Positions 1 through 7,977 are shown, counted from the stretch's first letter. The stretch: 54,626 nt of DNA from Betaproteobacteria bacterium (GCA_947466535.1 CANIEV010000005.1:1-54626); one strand, 5' to 3'. Notes: generated from the letters alone by a model not told the origin. Translations and numbers: made by a program.

Positions 1-532
1 CGGTCATGACATAGGCCGCCATGGTCGCGGCGAGGTTGACCGTGCCCTGGTAGCCGAACATCTTCACCGCCTGTGCAAAGGTGCCGGACGAGGGCTTCTT
101 GAACACCAGCAGCTCGCGGCCGAAGCGGATGATCAGCGCTTCCTTGTCGGGCAGGCCGTCGACGGGCTTGCGATTTTTCACGATGTCGATGATCTCGGTG
201 GTCAGGCCCACCTTGAGCGCGGCGGGCTCGTGCTGGGTCCACTCGAACTGCTGGTCGGTCTCGCGCGCCGCCACCAGGATCGCGAGTTCGCGCAGCCGAG
301 GCGTGAGGTCCACCTCGTAGCGGATGACGCGATTGAGGTCCTGCATCAGCGTGCCGATATGCGGGCTGTGCAGCCAGATGCCCGAGGGCCCCTGCAGGCC
401 GGCAAGCGAGGGATGCCGCGGATCGAACACCGCATCGAAGATCTTTTTGCCCGAGGCGTCCAGTTCTTCCCGCTTGAGCGGCGGCAGGCGCGAGAGCGAG
501 TCGGGGAAAATGTCGTCGGGCAGATCGTTCAT
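1..532 (-). CDS. Carboxymuconolactone decarboxylase (AhpD-like) family protein, 3' end cut by window
   Basis: I translated the minus strand from the ATG at 532; the frame stays open for 177 codons and runs off the window edge, so the C-terminus is missing. The protein starts MNDLPDDIFPDSLSRLPPLK and contains a helical segment with RLRELAILVAARE followed by QQFEWTQHEPAA, the pattern of CMD/AhpD-fold proteins, where this region precedes the active-site part. The family includes 4-carboxymuconolactone decarboxylases and alkylhydroperoxidase-like reductases; the Cys-x-x-Cys of true AhpD is not seen in the visible part, so a decarboxylase-like or uncharacterised role is more likely. It lies 146 bp downstream of a Bug receptor on the same strand and has its own candidate operator palindrome (559-576). 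Family assignment is fairly secure, substrate unknown. Confidence 0.75.
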   Translation of the reverse strand, partial: MNDLPDDIFPDSLSRLPPLKREELDASGKKIFDAVFDPRHPSLAGLQGPSGIWLHSPHIGTLMQDLNRVIRYEVDLTPRLRELAILVAARETDQQFEWTQHEPAALKVGLTTEIIDIVKNRKPVDGLPDKEALIIRFGRELLVFKKPSSGTFAQAVKMFGYQGTVNLAATMAAYVMT

Positions 533-550
533 GGTGTCGGACTCGTTACG

Positions 551-634
551 GTCGATGAGTTGCTAAAATTAGCAACCGGATTGGCGTCTTTCTAGCATGG
601 GACGGTCTTCTCTAAACGTAAAAGTGCACAATTT
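551..634. repeat. 84-bp dispersed repeat, copy A (partner at 25188-25271)
   Basis: Aligning this segment with 25188-25271 without any gap gives 57 identical bases of 84 by hand count. The best blocks are the first nine bases (GTCGATGAR) and the last fourteen (AAAGTGCRCAATTT). In one shared plus-strand frame both copies read VDEL near the start and KRKSAQF near the end, but each has a stop in between, so it may be a decayed coding fragment. Origin unknown. Confidence 0.55.
559..576. promoter_or_regulatory. Perfect inverted repeat, candidate operator upstream of the CMD-family gene
   Basis: The arms GTTGCTAA and TTAGCAAC are separated by AA and match perfectly. The site ends 26 bp before the start codon at 532, a usual place for a repressor site. 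The half-site TTAGCAA resembles the known SlyA/MarR-family consensus; a MarR protein is encoded at 16518. That link is inference. The palindrome is not kept in the repeat partner at 25188. Confidence 0.5.
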
Positions 635-678
635 TACCGAAATGGGTGCGGCCCGCTCGCACTTCTGAGTCGATCCGC

Positions 679-1653
679 TCAGTCAATTCTAATGCGCGCC
701 TCGCGGATCACCTTGCCCCATTTTTCCTGTTCCGAGCGGATGAATGCGGCGAACTGTTCCGGCGTCCCGCCGCCGCCTGCGGCGCCGAATTTGAGGAAGC
801 GCTCCTCGACGTCGGGCTGTTTCAGGATGGCGCCGAGCTCGGCGTTCATCTTCGCGATGATGTCGGCGGGCGTGCCGGCGGGCACGAGCACGCCGAACCA
901 GCCGGTGGCCTCGTATCCGGGGGCGCCGGCTTCCGAGATCGTCGGGATGTCGGGCGCGGACTTCGAGCGCTGCAGGCTGGTCACGCCGAGCGCGCGCAGC
1001 TTGCCCGCGCGGATATTGGGCAGCGCGGTGGCGAGGCTGTCGAACAGCGCCTGCACCTGGCCGGCGAGCAGGTCGTTCACCGCGGGCGCGGTGCCCTTGT
1101 ACGGCACATGCACGATGTCCACGCCGGTCATGCCGCGAAAGAGTTCGCCGAAGAGATGCGGCCCGGTGGCATTGCCCACCGAAGCGTAGTTGATGGTGGC
1201 GGGTTTGGCTTTCGCGAGAGCGATGAATTCGGCGAGCGTGTTGGCGGGCACCGAGGGGTGGACGATCAGCACGTTCGGAATGCGCACCGCGAGGATGACC
1301 GGTGCGAGGTCGCGCTGCGGGTCGTAGGGCAGCTTGGATTGCAGCAGCGGCTGCAGCGCGATGCTGTTGCTGCCCAGCAGGATTGTGTAGCCGTCGGGCG
1401 CGGACTTGGCGGCGATCTCGGTGCCGATGATGCTGCCCGCGCCGGGGCGGTTCTCCACCACCACCGGCTGGTTCCAGCGTTCCGAGAGCTTCTGCGCGAG
1501 CGTGCGGCCGGTGATGTCGGTCGGGCCGCCCGGGGGGAAGGGCACCACCATGCGCAAGGGGCGTGAAGGATAGGCCTGGCCAAACGCGGGAAGGCTAATC
1601 GTGACGGCTGCGAGGATGCCGGCGGCGAAGGCGAGAAATTTTCTCGGGTACAT
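679..1653 (-). CDS. Bug/TctC-family periplasmic tricarboxylate-type substrate-binding protein (1)
   Basis: This 324-residue protein has a clear signal peptide (MYPRKFLAFAAGILAAV, cleavage near AFGQA), then the hallmark start of Bug receptors, YPSRPLRMVVPFPPGGPTD, followed by VVVENRPGAGSIIGTE and KSAPDGYTILLG. Bug proteins bind small carboxylates or aromatic acids in the periplasm; only some work with a TctAB permease, and none is encoded in this window. It is the last gene of a probable operon with a second Bug receptor, an amidohydrolase and a methylenetetrahydrofolate reductase (32 bp gap). An upstream GGAG supports the start. Family call is firm; ligand unknown. Confidence 0.93.
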   Translation of the reverse strand: MYPRKFLAFAAGILAAVTISLPAFGQAYPSRPLRMVVPFPPGGPTDITGRTLAQKLSERWNQPVVVENRPGAGSIIGTEIAAKSAPDGYTILLGSNSIALQPLLQSKLPYDPQRDLAPVILAVRIPNVLIVHPSVPANTLAEFIALAKAKPATINYASVGNATGPHLFGELFRGMTGVDIVHVPYKGTAPAVNDLLAGQVQALFDSLATALPNIRAGKLRALGVTSLQRSKSAPDIPTISEAGAPGYEATGWFGVLVPAGTPADIIAKMNAELGAILKQPDVEERFLKFGAAGGGGTPEQFAAFIRSEQEKWGKVIREARIRID

Positions 1654-1685
1654 GGAGAAACTCCGGTGTTGGCTAACTTGGCAAC

Positions 1686-2624
1686 TCAGGCAGCGGCTTT
1701 CGGTGTTCCTGCAACCCCTGAGCGCCGGATCACCTCCGGCACCGCCGAGGCAAATGTCGGCGCCATGATATGCGCGCCGGCGATTCCGGGTATCTGCGCG
1801 AGCTGCTGCACGAGTTCGACGCAGATAGCGATGCCCTCGGTCTTCGGGTCGGCGGCGGCCTCGAGTCGCTGGATCAGCGATTCGGGAATGATCGTGCCGA
1901 AGAGCTTTTCCTTCATCCAGCGGCCGGAACGCACCGAGGGTATCGGCGCGACGCCGATGAGAATCGGCAGGCGCTGTGCGATACCCAGATCGAGCAAGCG
2001 CGCGGCGTAGCGGCGCACGATGTCGATGTCCATGCAGAACTGGGTCTGGATGAAATCCGCGCCTGCGTCGGCCTTGGACTTGATTGCCTTCGGGTCCCAG
2101 TTGGCGGGCGGATCGATCGGCAGGTCGGCCCCGCCGATCACCAGATCGAAGCCGCCCCTGATTTCGGTGCCGGGCGGCAGCGCCTGCTCTGTGCGCATGC
2201 GGTGGACCATCGCGAGCAGGCCGGCGCTGTTGACGTCGAACACCGCCTTGGTTTCGGGCTGGTCGCCGTTCTTCGGGTCGTCTCCGCCGAGGATCAGCAG
2301 GTTGCGGATGCCGAGCGCCGCCGCTCCGATCAGGTCTCCCTGCAGCGCGATGCGGTTGCGGTCGCGGCAGGTGAACTGCAGGATCGGCTCCATGCCGTTC
2401 TGCAGGAGGAAGTGCGAGGCGACGAGGCTCGACATGTGCGCCTTCGCGCCCGCGCCGTCAGTGACGTTCAGCGCGGTGGCCAAGCCCTTGAGCGGCAGGG
2501 CCTTTGCGATGAATTCCGCCGGGTCGGTGGACACCGGCGGGGTCACTTCGGCGGTGAGGACGAAGCGGCCTGCCTGCAGTTCGCGTTGCAATCCGCTGGA
2601 TGCGGCTTTCGTCGGGCTTGTCAT
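1686..2624 (-). CDS. Methylenetetrahydrofolate reductase family protein
   Basis: A 312-residue protein with the MetF TIM-barrel pattern: a glutamate in the first strand (FVLTAEVTPP), LNVTDG, then ILQFTCRDRNR and LLILGGDDPK, and a later FIQTQFCMDID. MTHFR reduces 5,10-methylene-THF to 5-methyl-THF with flavin. Length is close to E. coli MetF (about 296). The context is not methionine synthesis: it sits between an ACMSD-type amidohydrolase (25 bp upstream) and a Bug receptor. In some aromatic O-demethylation pathways, for example LigM with MetF in Sphingobium, a dedicated MTHFR recycles methyl groups; such a role here is inference. It could also be a divergent housekeeping copy. Confidence 0.85.
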   Translation of the reverse strand: MTSPTKAASSGLQRELQAGRFVLTAEVTPPVSTDPAEFIAKALPLKGLATALNVTDGAGAKAHMSSLVASHFLLQNGMEPILQFTCRDRNRIALQGDLIGAAALGIRNLLILGGDDPKNGDQPETKAVFDVNSAGLLAMVHRMRTEQALPPGTEIRGGFDLVIGGADLPIDPPANWDPKAIKSKADAGADFIQTQFCMDIDIVRRYAARLLDLGIAQRLPILIGVAPIPSVRSGRWMKEKLFGTIIPESLIQRLEAAADPKTEGIAICVELVQQLAQIPGIAGAHIMAPTFASAVPEVIRRSGVAGTPKAAA

Positions 2625-2649
2625 AGCAGCCGCTCCGTACGGTGATTCT

Positions 2650-3639
2650 TCAGATGTTGAAGATCTTTCGCGCGTTGACGCTTCGCACCTTGGCGCAGGT
2701 GCGCGGCGGCAGCGCGTTCACGCGCGCAAGGCAACCCGCCATGTCGCCGATCTGGTGCGGGTAGTCCGAGCCGTAGAGGATGTTGTCCGGGCCGCAGGTG
2801 CGAAGCGCGGTCTTGAGCGCATCGTCGGTGAACACCACCGCATCGGCGTAGATGCGCCGCATGTACTCCGAGGGCGGGATGCGGGTCTTGGAACGTGCTT
2901 CCTCGGACGCCTTCCAGCAGATGTCCAGCCGCCCGACGAGATAGGGCAGCGCGCCCGCGCCGTGCGAGGCGATCAACTTCAGGTTCGGGTAACGATCGAG
3001 GAAGCCGTCGTAGATGCAGCGCGCGATCGCAAGCGAGGTATCGAAGGTGAAGCCGATCGAGGGGCCGAGATAGTACTCATCCAGGCCGAGCGCGGCCGCG
3101 CCCGGCGGCAGCGTCGGGTGCACCAGCACAGGTAACTTTCGATCATCGATGGCCTTCCAGATCGGCGCGAATTCCGGCGCGGTAAGCGGCTTGCCCTCGA
3201 TATTGGCGATCACCATCACGCCGACCGCGCCGGCGGCACAGGCGCGCTCGAGTTCCGCGATCGCGAGATCGGCATGCAGCCAGGGGAGGGAGGCAAACCA
3301 GCGGATGCGGTCGGGATAGGCGACCTGTGCTTCGGCCATGCTGTCGTTCATGACGGTCGCGGCCTTGAGCGCGATCTCGGGTGCGCCGAAATGCGCGTTC
3401 GGCGCGGTGAGCGAGACGATCGCGATATCCACCTTGGCCGCGTCCATCGCGCTGATGCGCAGGTCGTAGTCGAACATGCCCGGGGTGATGTTGAAGAACT
3501 GTGCGCCTTCGCGATGGATGACGCGCTTGCCTTCGGGCGATGTGCGCAGTTCGTAGGTCGGGCCGCCGTGCGCGGCGAGCAGGCTCATCCACTCCTCGGA
3601 CAGCATGTGGGTGTGGACGTCGATTACATCGGTGGTCAT
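2650..3639 (-). CDS. Amidohydrolase family protein, ACMSD/LigW type
   Basis: 329 residues. Metal-binding residues are visible: HxH at 9-11 (DVHTHM), a histidine in VLVHPT, another in SHGAGALPYL and the aspartate in YGSDYPH. This set is typical of the aminocarboxymuconate-semialdehyde decarboxylase branch, which performs metal-dependent non-oxidative decarboxylation or hydration/hydrolysis of aromatic and muconate-type acids. It is a cytoplasmic enzyme without signal peptide. It lies between a Bug receptor (49 bp upstream) and the MTHFR gene, suggesting that imported substrate is processed by it. A second member is encoded at 31660-32664. The exact reaction cannot be told from sequence. Confidence 0.88.
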   Translation of the reverse strand: MTTDVIDVHTHMLSEEWMSLLAAHGGPTYELRTSPEGKRVIHREGAQFFNITPGMFDYDLRISAMDAAKVDIAIVSLTAPNAHFGAPEIALKAATVMNDSMAEAQVAYPDRIRWFASLPWLHADLAIAELERACAAGAVGVMVIANIEGKPLTAPEFAPIWKAIDDRKLPVLVHPTLPPGAAALGLDEYYLGPSIGFTFDTSLAIARCIYDGFLDRYPNLKLIASHGAGALPYLVGRLDICWKASEEARSKTRIPPSEYMRRIYADAVVFTDDALKTALRTCGPDNILYGSDYPHQIGDMAGCLARVNALPPRTCAKVRSVNARKIFNI

Positions 3640-3688
3640 GGGATTGCCTTGCTCGTGGATAAAACAGGTGGGTGATTAAACGCGGTGT

Positions 3689-4708
3689 TCAGTTGGGTGA
3701 GGTGATGCCGGCGTCGACGATCATCTTCTTCCATTTCGCGGCGTCGACGCGAAGGACGTCTGCGAAGCGCTCGGGCGTGGTGCCGGCGGGCTCGATGCCG
3801 GAGTCGGTGAGCGATTTCGATACGTCCTCGGCCGCGAGCACGCGGTTCACGTCGGCATTCATCTTGAATACGATCGGGCGCGGCGTGGCGGCGGGAAGCA
3901 GCAGCCCGAACCAGCTCACGGTATCGAGCGGATAGCCAAGTTCGGCGAAGGTCGGCACATCGGGCAGCACCTTCGCGCGCTGCGGCTGTGCCACAGCGAG
4001 CACGCGCAGCTTGCCGGCGCGCACATGCGCGCTCAGAATGCCCACCGATTGCCACGAGGACTGGATCTGCCCGCCGAGCAGGTCGGTAAGAGACAGCGCT
4101 TCGCCCTTGTACGGCACCATGGTCATCGAGGTCTTCGACGCGATGCGCAGCGTCTCGCCATAGATGTGATAGGTCGAGCCTTGCCCGAAGGTGCCGTAGG
4201 TGAGCGGAGATGCCGGGTTCTTCGCCGCATTGATCAGGTCGGCGAGGTTCTTGTAGGGCGAATCCGTGCGCACCGCGAGCGCCACCGGGCCGTACACCGC
4301 GAGCGTCACCGGCGCGAAGTCCTTTTCGATGTCGTAGGGGACCTTCGGCAGCAGCGCCGGCGCCTGTATGACCGAGGTGAAGGCGAACAGTGCGGTGTAG
4401 CCGTCGGCCGGCGACTTCGCGACGTATTCACTGCCGACCGTGCCGGTGCCGCCGGGGCGGTTCTCCACGATCACCGGCTGGCCCCAGATCGTGCCGACGC
4501 GTTCGGCGATCAGGCGTGCCACGCGGTCCGGGCTGCTGCCGGGCGCCGCGGGCATGACGAATTTAACCGGTTTCGCGGGCCAGGCCTGCGCCTGCGCGGT
4601 ACTTGGGCAAACGCCGGCGGCAAGCAGCGGGGCAAGCAGCGGGGCAAGAACGGAGAAAGCGCGTAAGAAGAACGCCGGGAACGCGTGCGCGAAGAGTTTC
4701 GATGACAT
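3689..4708 (-). CDS. Bug/TctC-family periplasmic substrate-binding protein (2)
   Basis: The open frame extends upstream to 4921, but I place the start at the ATG at 4708: it is preceded by GGAGG and begins a proper signal peptide (MSSKLFAHAFPAFFLRAF, cleavage near AQAQA), whereas the extra 71 residues have no such character. The mature protein begins WPAKPVKFVMPAAPGSSPD and continues with IVENRPGGTGTVGSEYVAKS, standard Bug sequence, 339 residues in all. It is the first gene of the probable minus-strand operon receptor - amidohydrolase - MTHFR - receptor. The 177 bp to the divergent cupin gene should hold promoters for both. Confidence 0.92.
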   Translation of the reverse strand: MSSKLFAHAFPAFFLRAFSVLAPLLAPLLAAGVCPSTAQAQAWPAKPVKFVMPAAPGSSPDRVARLIAERVGTIWGQPVIVENRPGGTGTVGSEYVAKSPADGYTALFAFTSVIQAPALLPKVPYDIEKDFAPVTLAVYGPVALAVRTDSPYKNLADLINAAKNPASPLTYGTFGQGSTYHIYGETLRIASKTSMTMVPYKGEALSLTDLLGGQIQSSWQSVGILSAHVRAGKLRVLAVAQPQRAKVLPDVPTFAELGYPLDTVSWFGLLLPAATPRPIVFKMNADVNRVLAAEDVSKSLTDSGIEPAGTTPERFADVLRVDAAKWKKMIVDAGITSPN

Positions 4709-4885
4709 CGAGGGGCCTCCGGAGGGTGTTCTTATAGGTGTGGGGAGCATTTTACGCGCCTGCCTGCCGGCATCGACGCAAGGCACGGAAACTGTTCCGT
4801 GGGGTGGCGGTGGTACCGCGCCCACCGGTGGAGTGCTCTGTGCAAGAATCCGCGGCTCGAATCGCAATGAACGAAGGATGGACCG

Positions 4886-5431
4886 ATGAAAAACAACATC
4901 CGGCGGGTGGTCACCGGTCACGACGCGGGCGGAAAGGCGGTCGTCGTGATCGACGGCATCGCGCCCAACGTGAAGGTGCGCGAGGCCCAGGGTGGGCTGG
5001 TGTCAACTCTGTTATGGGCGACCGACGAATGCCCGGCGGACATCTCGGGCGCGGCGGATCGCGCCGAGCGCACGATAGGCGTGCCGCCGCCCGATCGCGG
5101 CTCGGTGTTCCGCATGGTGGATTTTCCTCCGGTGGCAACCGCCGGCCGTGTGGACAATGCAGCGGTGCTCAAGGAGATGGGACTGGACCCGGGCAAGGTG
5201 TCGGACCGCAGCGGCTTCATGCATCGTACGCGCAGCATCGACTACGCGATCGTGGTCTCGGGCGAGATCGACATGCTGCTCGACGATTCCGAGGTGCATC
5301 TCAAGGCGGGCGACGTGATGGTGCAGCAGGGCACCAACCACGCCTGGGAGAACCGCGGGACGCAAACCTGCCGGATTGCCTTCGTGCTGATCGATGCGCT
5401 GACGCCGGCGCAGCTGAAGGGGCGGGATTAG
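4886..5431 (+). CDS. Cupin domain protein
   Basis: 181 residues. The C-terminal half has the cupin pattern: SIDYAIVVSGEIDMLLDDSEVHLKAGD split over two beta motifs, then VMVQQGTNHAWENRG with the QGTNHAW histidine. The first-motif histidines are replaced (DYAIVVSGE), common in this small-cupin group, so metal binding may be incomplete. Proteins of this type are often found beside aromatic catabolic genes, where functions range from isomerase to sensor; no reaction can be assigned. It is divergent from the Bug-amidohydrolase-MTHFR operon and followed by a repeat array. ATG at 4886 is preceded by GGATGGACCG, a weak Shine-Dalgarno region. Confidence 0.82.
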   Translation: MKNNIRRVVTGHDAGGKAVVVIDGIAPNVKVREAQGGLVSTLLWATDECPADISGAADRAERTIGVPPPDRGSVFRMVDFPPVATAGRVDNAAVLKEMGLDPGKVSDRSGFMHRTRSIDYAIVVSGEIDMLLDDSEVHLKAGDVMVQQGTNHAWENRGTQTCRIAFVLIDALTPAQLKGRD

Positions 5432-5449
5432 CCCAAGGCTGTACCGGCG

Positions 5450-5830
5450 GAGATCGCGTCGCTGCGCTCGCGATGACGTCCGCTACCGGTCATTGCGAGC
5501 GCAGCGAAGCAATCTCAGTCGGGTCGAGCGCAGCGAAGCAATCTCAGTCGGGTCGAGCGCAGCGACGCAATCTGCAGTTTTCGGTGTGACCTCGGGTAGG
5601 CATCGCGCGAGATGGAGATTGCTTCGTCGCCTGCGGCTCCTCGCAATGACGGTCGCTACCGGTCATTGCGAGCGAAGCGACGCAATCTAGGGCGGGTCGA
5701 GCGAAGCGAAGCAATCTGCCTCACCGGGGTGTTACTGCGTGTGGGCTGGAGCTTGCTTCGTCGCCTTCTGCTCCTCGCAACGACGGCCACTGCCCGTCAT
5801 TGCGAGCGCAGCGAAGCAATCTCAGATGTA
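5450..5830. repeat. Array of CATTGCGAG-type palindromic repeats filling the gene-free gap
   Basis: The 410-bp gap between the cupin and the luciferase-like gene is nearly all repeat. Three modules each have an inverted copy, about 11 bp, then a forward copy of GTCATTGCGAGCG..GCAATCT: 5450-5478 with 5489-5517, 5615-5650 with 5662-5688, and 5751-5784 with 5796-5822. Each can fold into a long hairpin. The first is extended by a 29-bp tandem repeat (units at 5495, 5524 and a partial one at 5553). Similar dispersed elements are known from many bacterial genomes. I see no gene here; the region can also separate the convergent transcripts. Confidence 0.85.
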
Positions 5831-5841
5831 GCGACGCAATC

Positions 5842-6870
5842 TCAGGCCGCCTTCTGGTACTGCTCGATCAGCGCGTCCTTGATGTGCTCGTTGAACAGGT
5901 TCGCCGAGCGTGACGATTCGGCGAGTGTCATGTCGCCGAAGGCGAGGCGCAGCAGGAAGTAGTTGATGCCGGTCTCCGCCGCCTGCTTGAGCATGGCGCT
6001 TCGCACCGTGGCGGGCGAGCCGGCGATGCCCTGGCCGTTGGCCACGACTTCGTCGAAGCTCTCGGTGTAGGTGGTGTAGAGCGGCTTGGTGTTGCGCTTG
6101 CGCCAGAGGTAGATGAAGTTGTCGTACCAGCGGCTGTAGGCGCGCCGGCCGATTTCCATGGCTTCCTTGTCCGTATCGGCGATCACGATATGGCGCGTGG
6201 TGCCCATGAAGGGAATCTGTGCCGGGTCGCGGCCGAGGCGCGTCCACTCGGCGCGGTAGCGGCCGGTGACCTCCTTCACCATCGTCGGCAGGCCGTTGGT
6301 GACCACGTTGAAGCCTTCGCCCGCGGCCCAGGTGGCGCTTGGGGGGTTGGAAGTGCCGTACCAGATCGGCGGCATTGGTTTTTGCAGCGGCTTGAGCAGC
6401 GAGGGCACGTCCTTGAAGGTGTAGTACTCGCCTTCGAAGTTCACCGTGTCCTGGGTGAGCGACTGCTTGATGACCTGGTAGCCCTCGAGGTACATCGCCT
6501 GCGCCTTCTGCGGATCGAAGCCGAAAAGCTGGATTTCGATCGGCGACACCCCGCGGCCTATGCCCAGCTGCAGGCGGCCGCCGCTCATGTGATCGAGCAT
6601 GCAGATCTCGTCGGCGAGGCGCAGCGGGTGGTAAAGAGCAAGCGTGTACACCAGCGGGCCGAAGCGCAGTGTCTTGGTGCGTTGCGCGAGCGCGGAGATG
6701 AACACAGAAGGCGAGGGCGACATGCCGAGCGGCGTCGCGTGGTGCTCGGCCATGTGATAGGCGTGGATGCCGATGTTCTCGTACACCTGCGCGAGCTTCA
6801 GCCGGTTTTCGAAGAATTCCTGCATCGGCAGGCCGCTGTTGTCTAGGTGGTCGAAGATGCCGAATTTCAT
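5842..6870 (-). CDS. LLM-class flavin-dependent oxidoreductase (luciferase-like monooxygenase) (1)
   Basis: 342 residues starting MKFGIFDHLDNSGLPM, with AEHHATPLG, LALYHPLRLADEICMLDHMS and GIGRGVSPIE, the usual motifs of bacterial luciferase-like F420/FMN-dependent TIM-barrel enzymes. Such enzymes oxidise or hydroxylate organic substrates with reduced flavin; none of the specific subfamilies is recognisable. It is strikingly similar to the protein at 30498-31514 over its whole length, so the two are paralogues. It follows an MDR-type oxidoreductase on the same strand (95 bp). Its stop lies at the edge of the repeat array. Confidence 0.9.
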   Translation of the reverse strand: MKFGIFDHLDNSGLPMQEFFENRLKLAQVYENIGIHAYHMAEHHATPLGMSPSPSVFISALAQRTKTLRFGPLVYTLALYHPLRLADEICMLDHMSGGRLQLGIGRGVSPIEIQLFGFDPQKAQAMYLEGYQVIKQSLTQDTVNFEGEYYTFKDVPSLLKPLQKPMPPIWYGTSNPPSATWAAGEGFNVVTNGLPTMVKEVTGRYRAEWTRLGRDPAQIPFMGTTRHIVIADTDKEAMEIGRRAYSRWYDNFIYLWRKRNTKPLYTTYTESFDEVVANGQGIAGSPATVRSAMLKQAAETGINYFLLRLAFGDMTLAESSRSANLFNEHIKDALIEQYQKAA

Positions 6871-6965
6871 TACGTTTTCCTGTGTTCGTCCGGAGAATTT
6901 TCTGTCTGCCGCGGTGCCGGCTGCGCGGTATGTGAATTATCGCAGGTGGGCAGACGGTAGTGAGA

Positions 6966-7958
6966 TCACGGCTTGAGCACCAGCTTGCCGAACACCTTGC
7001 CGCTCTCGAGCAGGGTGTGCGCGCGGGCAACCTCCGCGAGCGGAATGCGATCGTGAATCGCCGGCCGGATCGCGCCGCGGGCGAGCAGGTCGATCAGCGC
7101 ATCGGTGGCGCGTGCGCGTGCCGCGCGGTCGTGGTCAAAGGTGTGCATCGAAAACATGCGCATGCCGAGGCTGTCACCCTGGCGTTCGCGGATCTTGGCG
7201 GTGAGTTCCGATCCCGGCCAGCCGTCGAGCGAGCCGTACAGCACAGCCAGCCCCAGCGGAGCGAGGTGATCGAACAGCGCGGCGAATCCGGTGCCGCCCA
7301 CCGGGTCGAGCAGCAGATCGACGCCGAAGCCCTTGGTGGCGGCGGCGATGCGCGCGTTGGCATCGGCATCGCGGGTGTTGATCGCCGCATCCGCGCCCTG
7401 CGAAAGCGCAAACGCAGCCTTTTCCGCCGAACGCACGGTGGCGATAACCCGCTTTCCCGCGGCCCTGGCGAGCTGCACCGCGGCCGAGCCGATGCCGCCG
7501 CCCGCCGCGGTGATGAGCACCGAGTCATACGTAAATCCGCGCGTGGCGCTGTAGAGCAGGTGCCAGGCGACCTGATAGTTGGCGAGAGTCGCCGCGGCAT
7601 CGAGGTCCGCACCCTCGGGCAGCACGTAGGGCACCGAGGCATCGACCGCGATGTATTCCGCATAGCAGCCGGCGCGCACCGCAAGTTCGCGCGCCGAGAC
7701 ATAAACCTTCTGCCCGGTGCGAAGCGACGTCACCTCGTTTCCGACCGCGACGATCGTGCCGCTCATCTCGATGCCGGGAATCGCCGGCAGCGGCGGCATC
7801 CAGGAGTAGGTACCTTTTCGCACCAGCACCTCGGGCATGTTCACGCCGATCGCGTGCGCCCGCACCAGCACCTGCGTCGGGCCGGGGACCGGTGTGGGGA
7901 GTTCGGTGTAGTCGAGGACCTCGGGCCCGCCGGTGCGGGTGATGCGGATCGTTTTCAT
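6966..7958 (-). CDS. Zinc-type alcohol dehydrogenase-like / NADPH:quinone oxidoreductase
   Basis: 330 residues of the medium-chain dehydrogenase/reductase superfamily. N-terminal GroES-like part (LPTPVPGPTQVLVRAHAIGVN), then PGIEMSGTIVAVG, and a nucleotide-binding segment VLITAAGGGIGSAAVQLARAAG with the AxxGxxG pattern of quinone oxidoreductases (zeta-crystallin group) rather than zinc-dependent alcohol dehydrogenases; catalytic zinc ligands are absent. It would reduce quinones or enones with NADPH. The gene starts 19 bp after the SrkA-like kinase gene ends, so they are probably co-transcribed, with the luciferase-like gene downstream. Confidence 0.88.
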   Translation of the reverse strand: MKTIRITRTGGPEVLDYTELPTPVPGPTQVLVRAHAIGVNMPEVLVRKGTYSWMPPLPAIPGIEMSGTIVAVGNEVTSLRTGQKVYVSARELAVRAGCYAEYIAVDASVPYVLPEGADLDAAATLANYQVAWHLLYSATRGFTYDSVLITAAGGGIGSAAVQLARAAGKRVIATVRSAEKAAFALSQGADAAINTRDADANARIAAATKGFGVDLLLDPVGGTGFAALFDHLAPLGLAVLYGSLDGWPGSELTAKIRERQGDSLGMRMFSMHTFDHDRAARARATDALIDLLARGAIRPAIHDRIPLAEVARAHTLLESGKVFGKLVLKP

Positions 7959-7977
7959 GGGAGATCGTCCGGGTCAG

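Noticed and set aside
646-1566. 306-codon plus-strand open frame
   Set aside because: It is antisense to a clear Bug receptor with signal peptide; its translation is Arg/His/Gly/Val-rich with no family pattern, the usual shadow in GC-rich DNA. The same holds for long antisense frames at 1770-2645, 2020-3135, 6960-8063, 7933-9156, 10916-12301, 12316-13350 and 45040-46596.
4797-4840. Short palindromes in the 4.7-4.9 kb gap (CGGAA/TTCCG, CCACCGGTGG, GCGGT/ACCGC)
   Set aside because: Arms of only five bases in GC-rich DNA are expected by chance; not strong enough to call operators.
5450-5830. CRISPR array
   Set aside because: Repeats are palindromic, occur in both orientations with irregular spacing, spacers are not unique sequences of constant length, and no cas genes are present.
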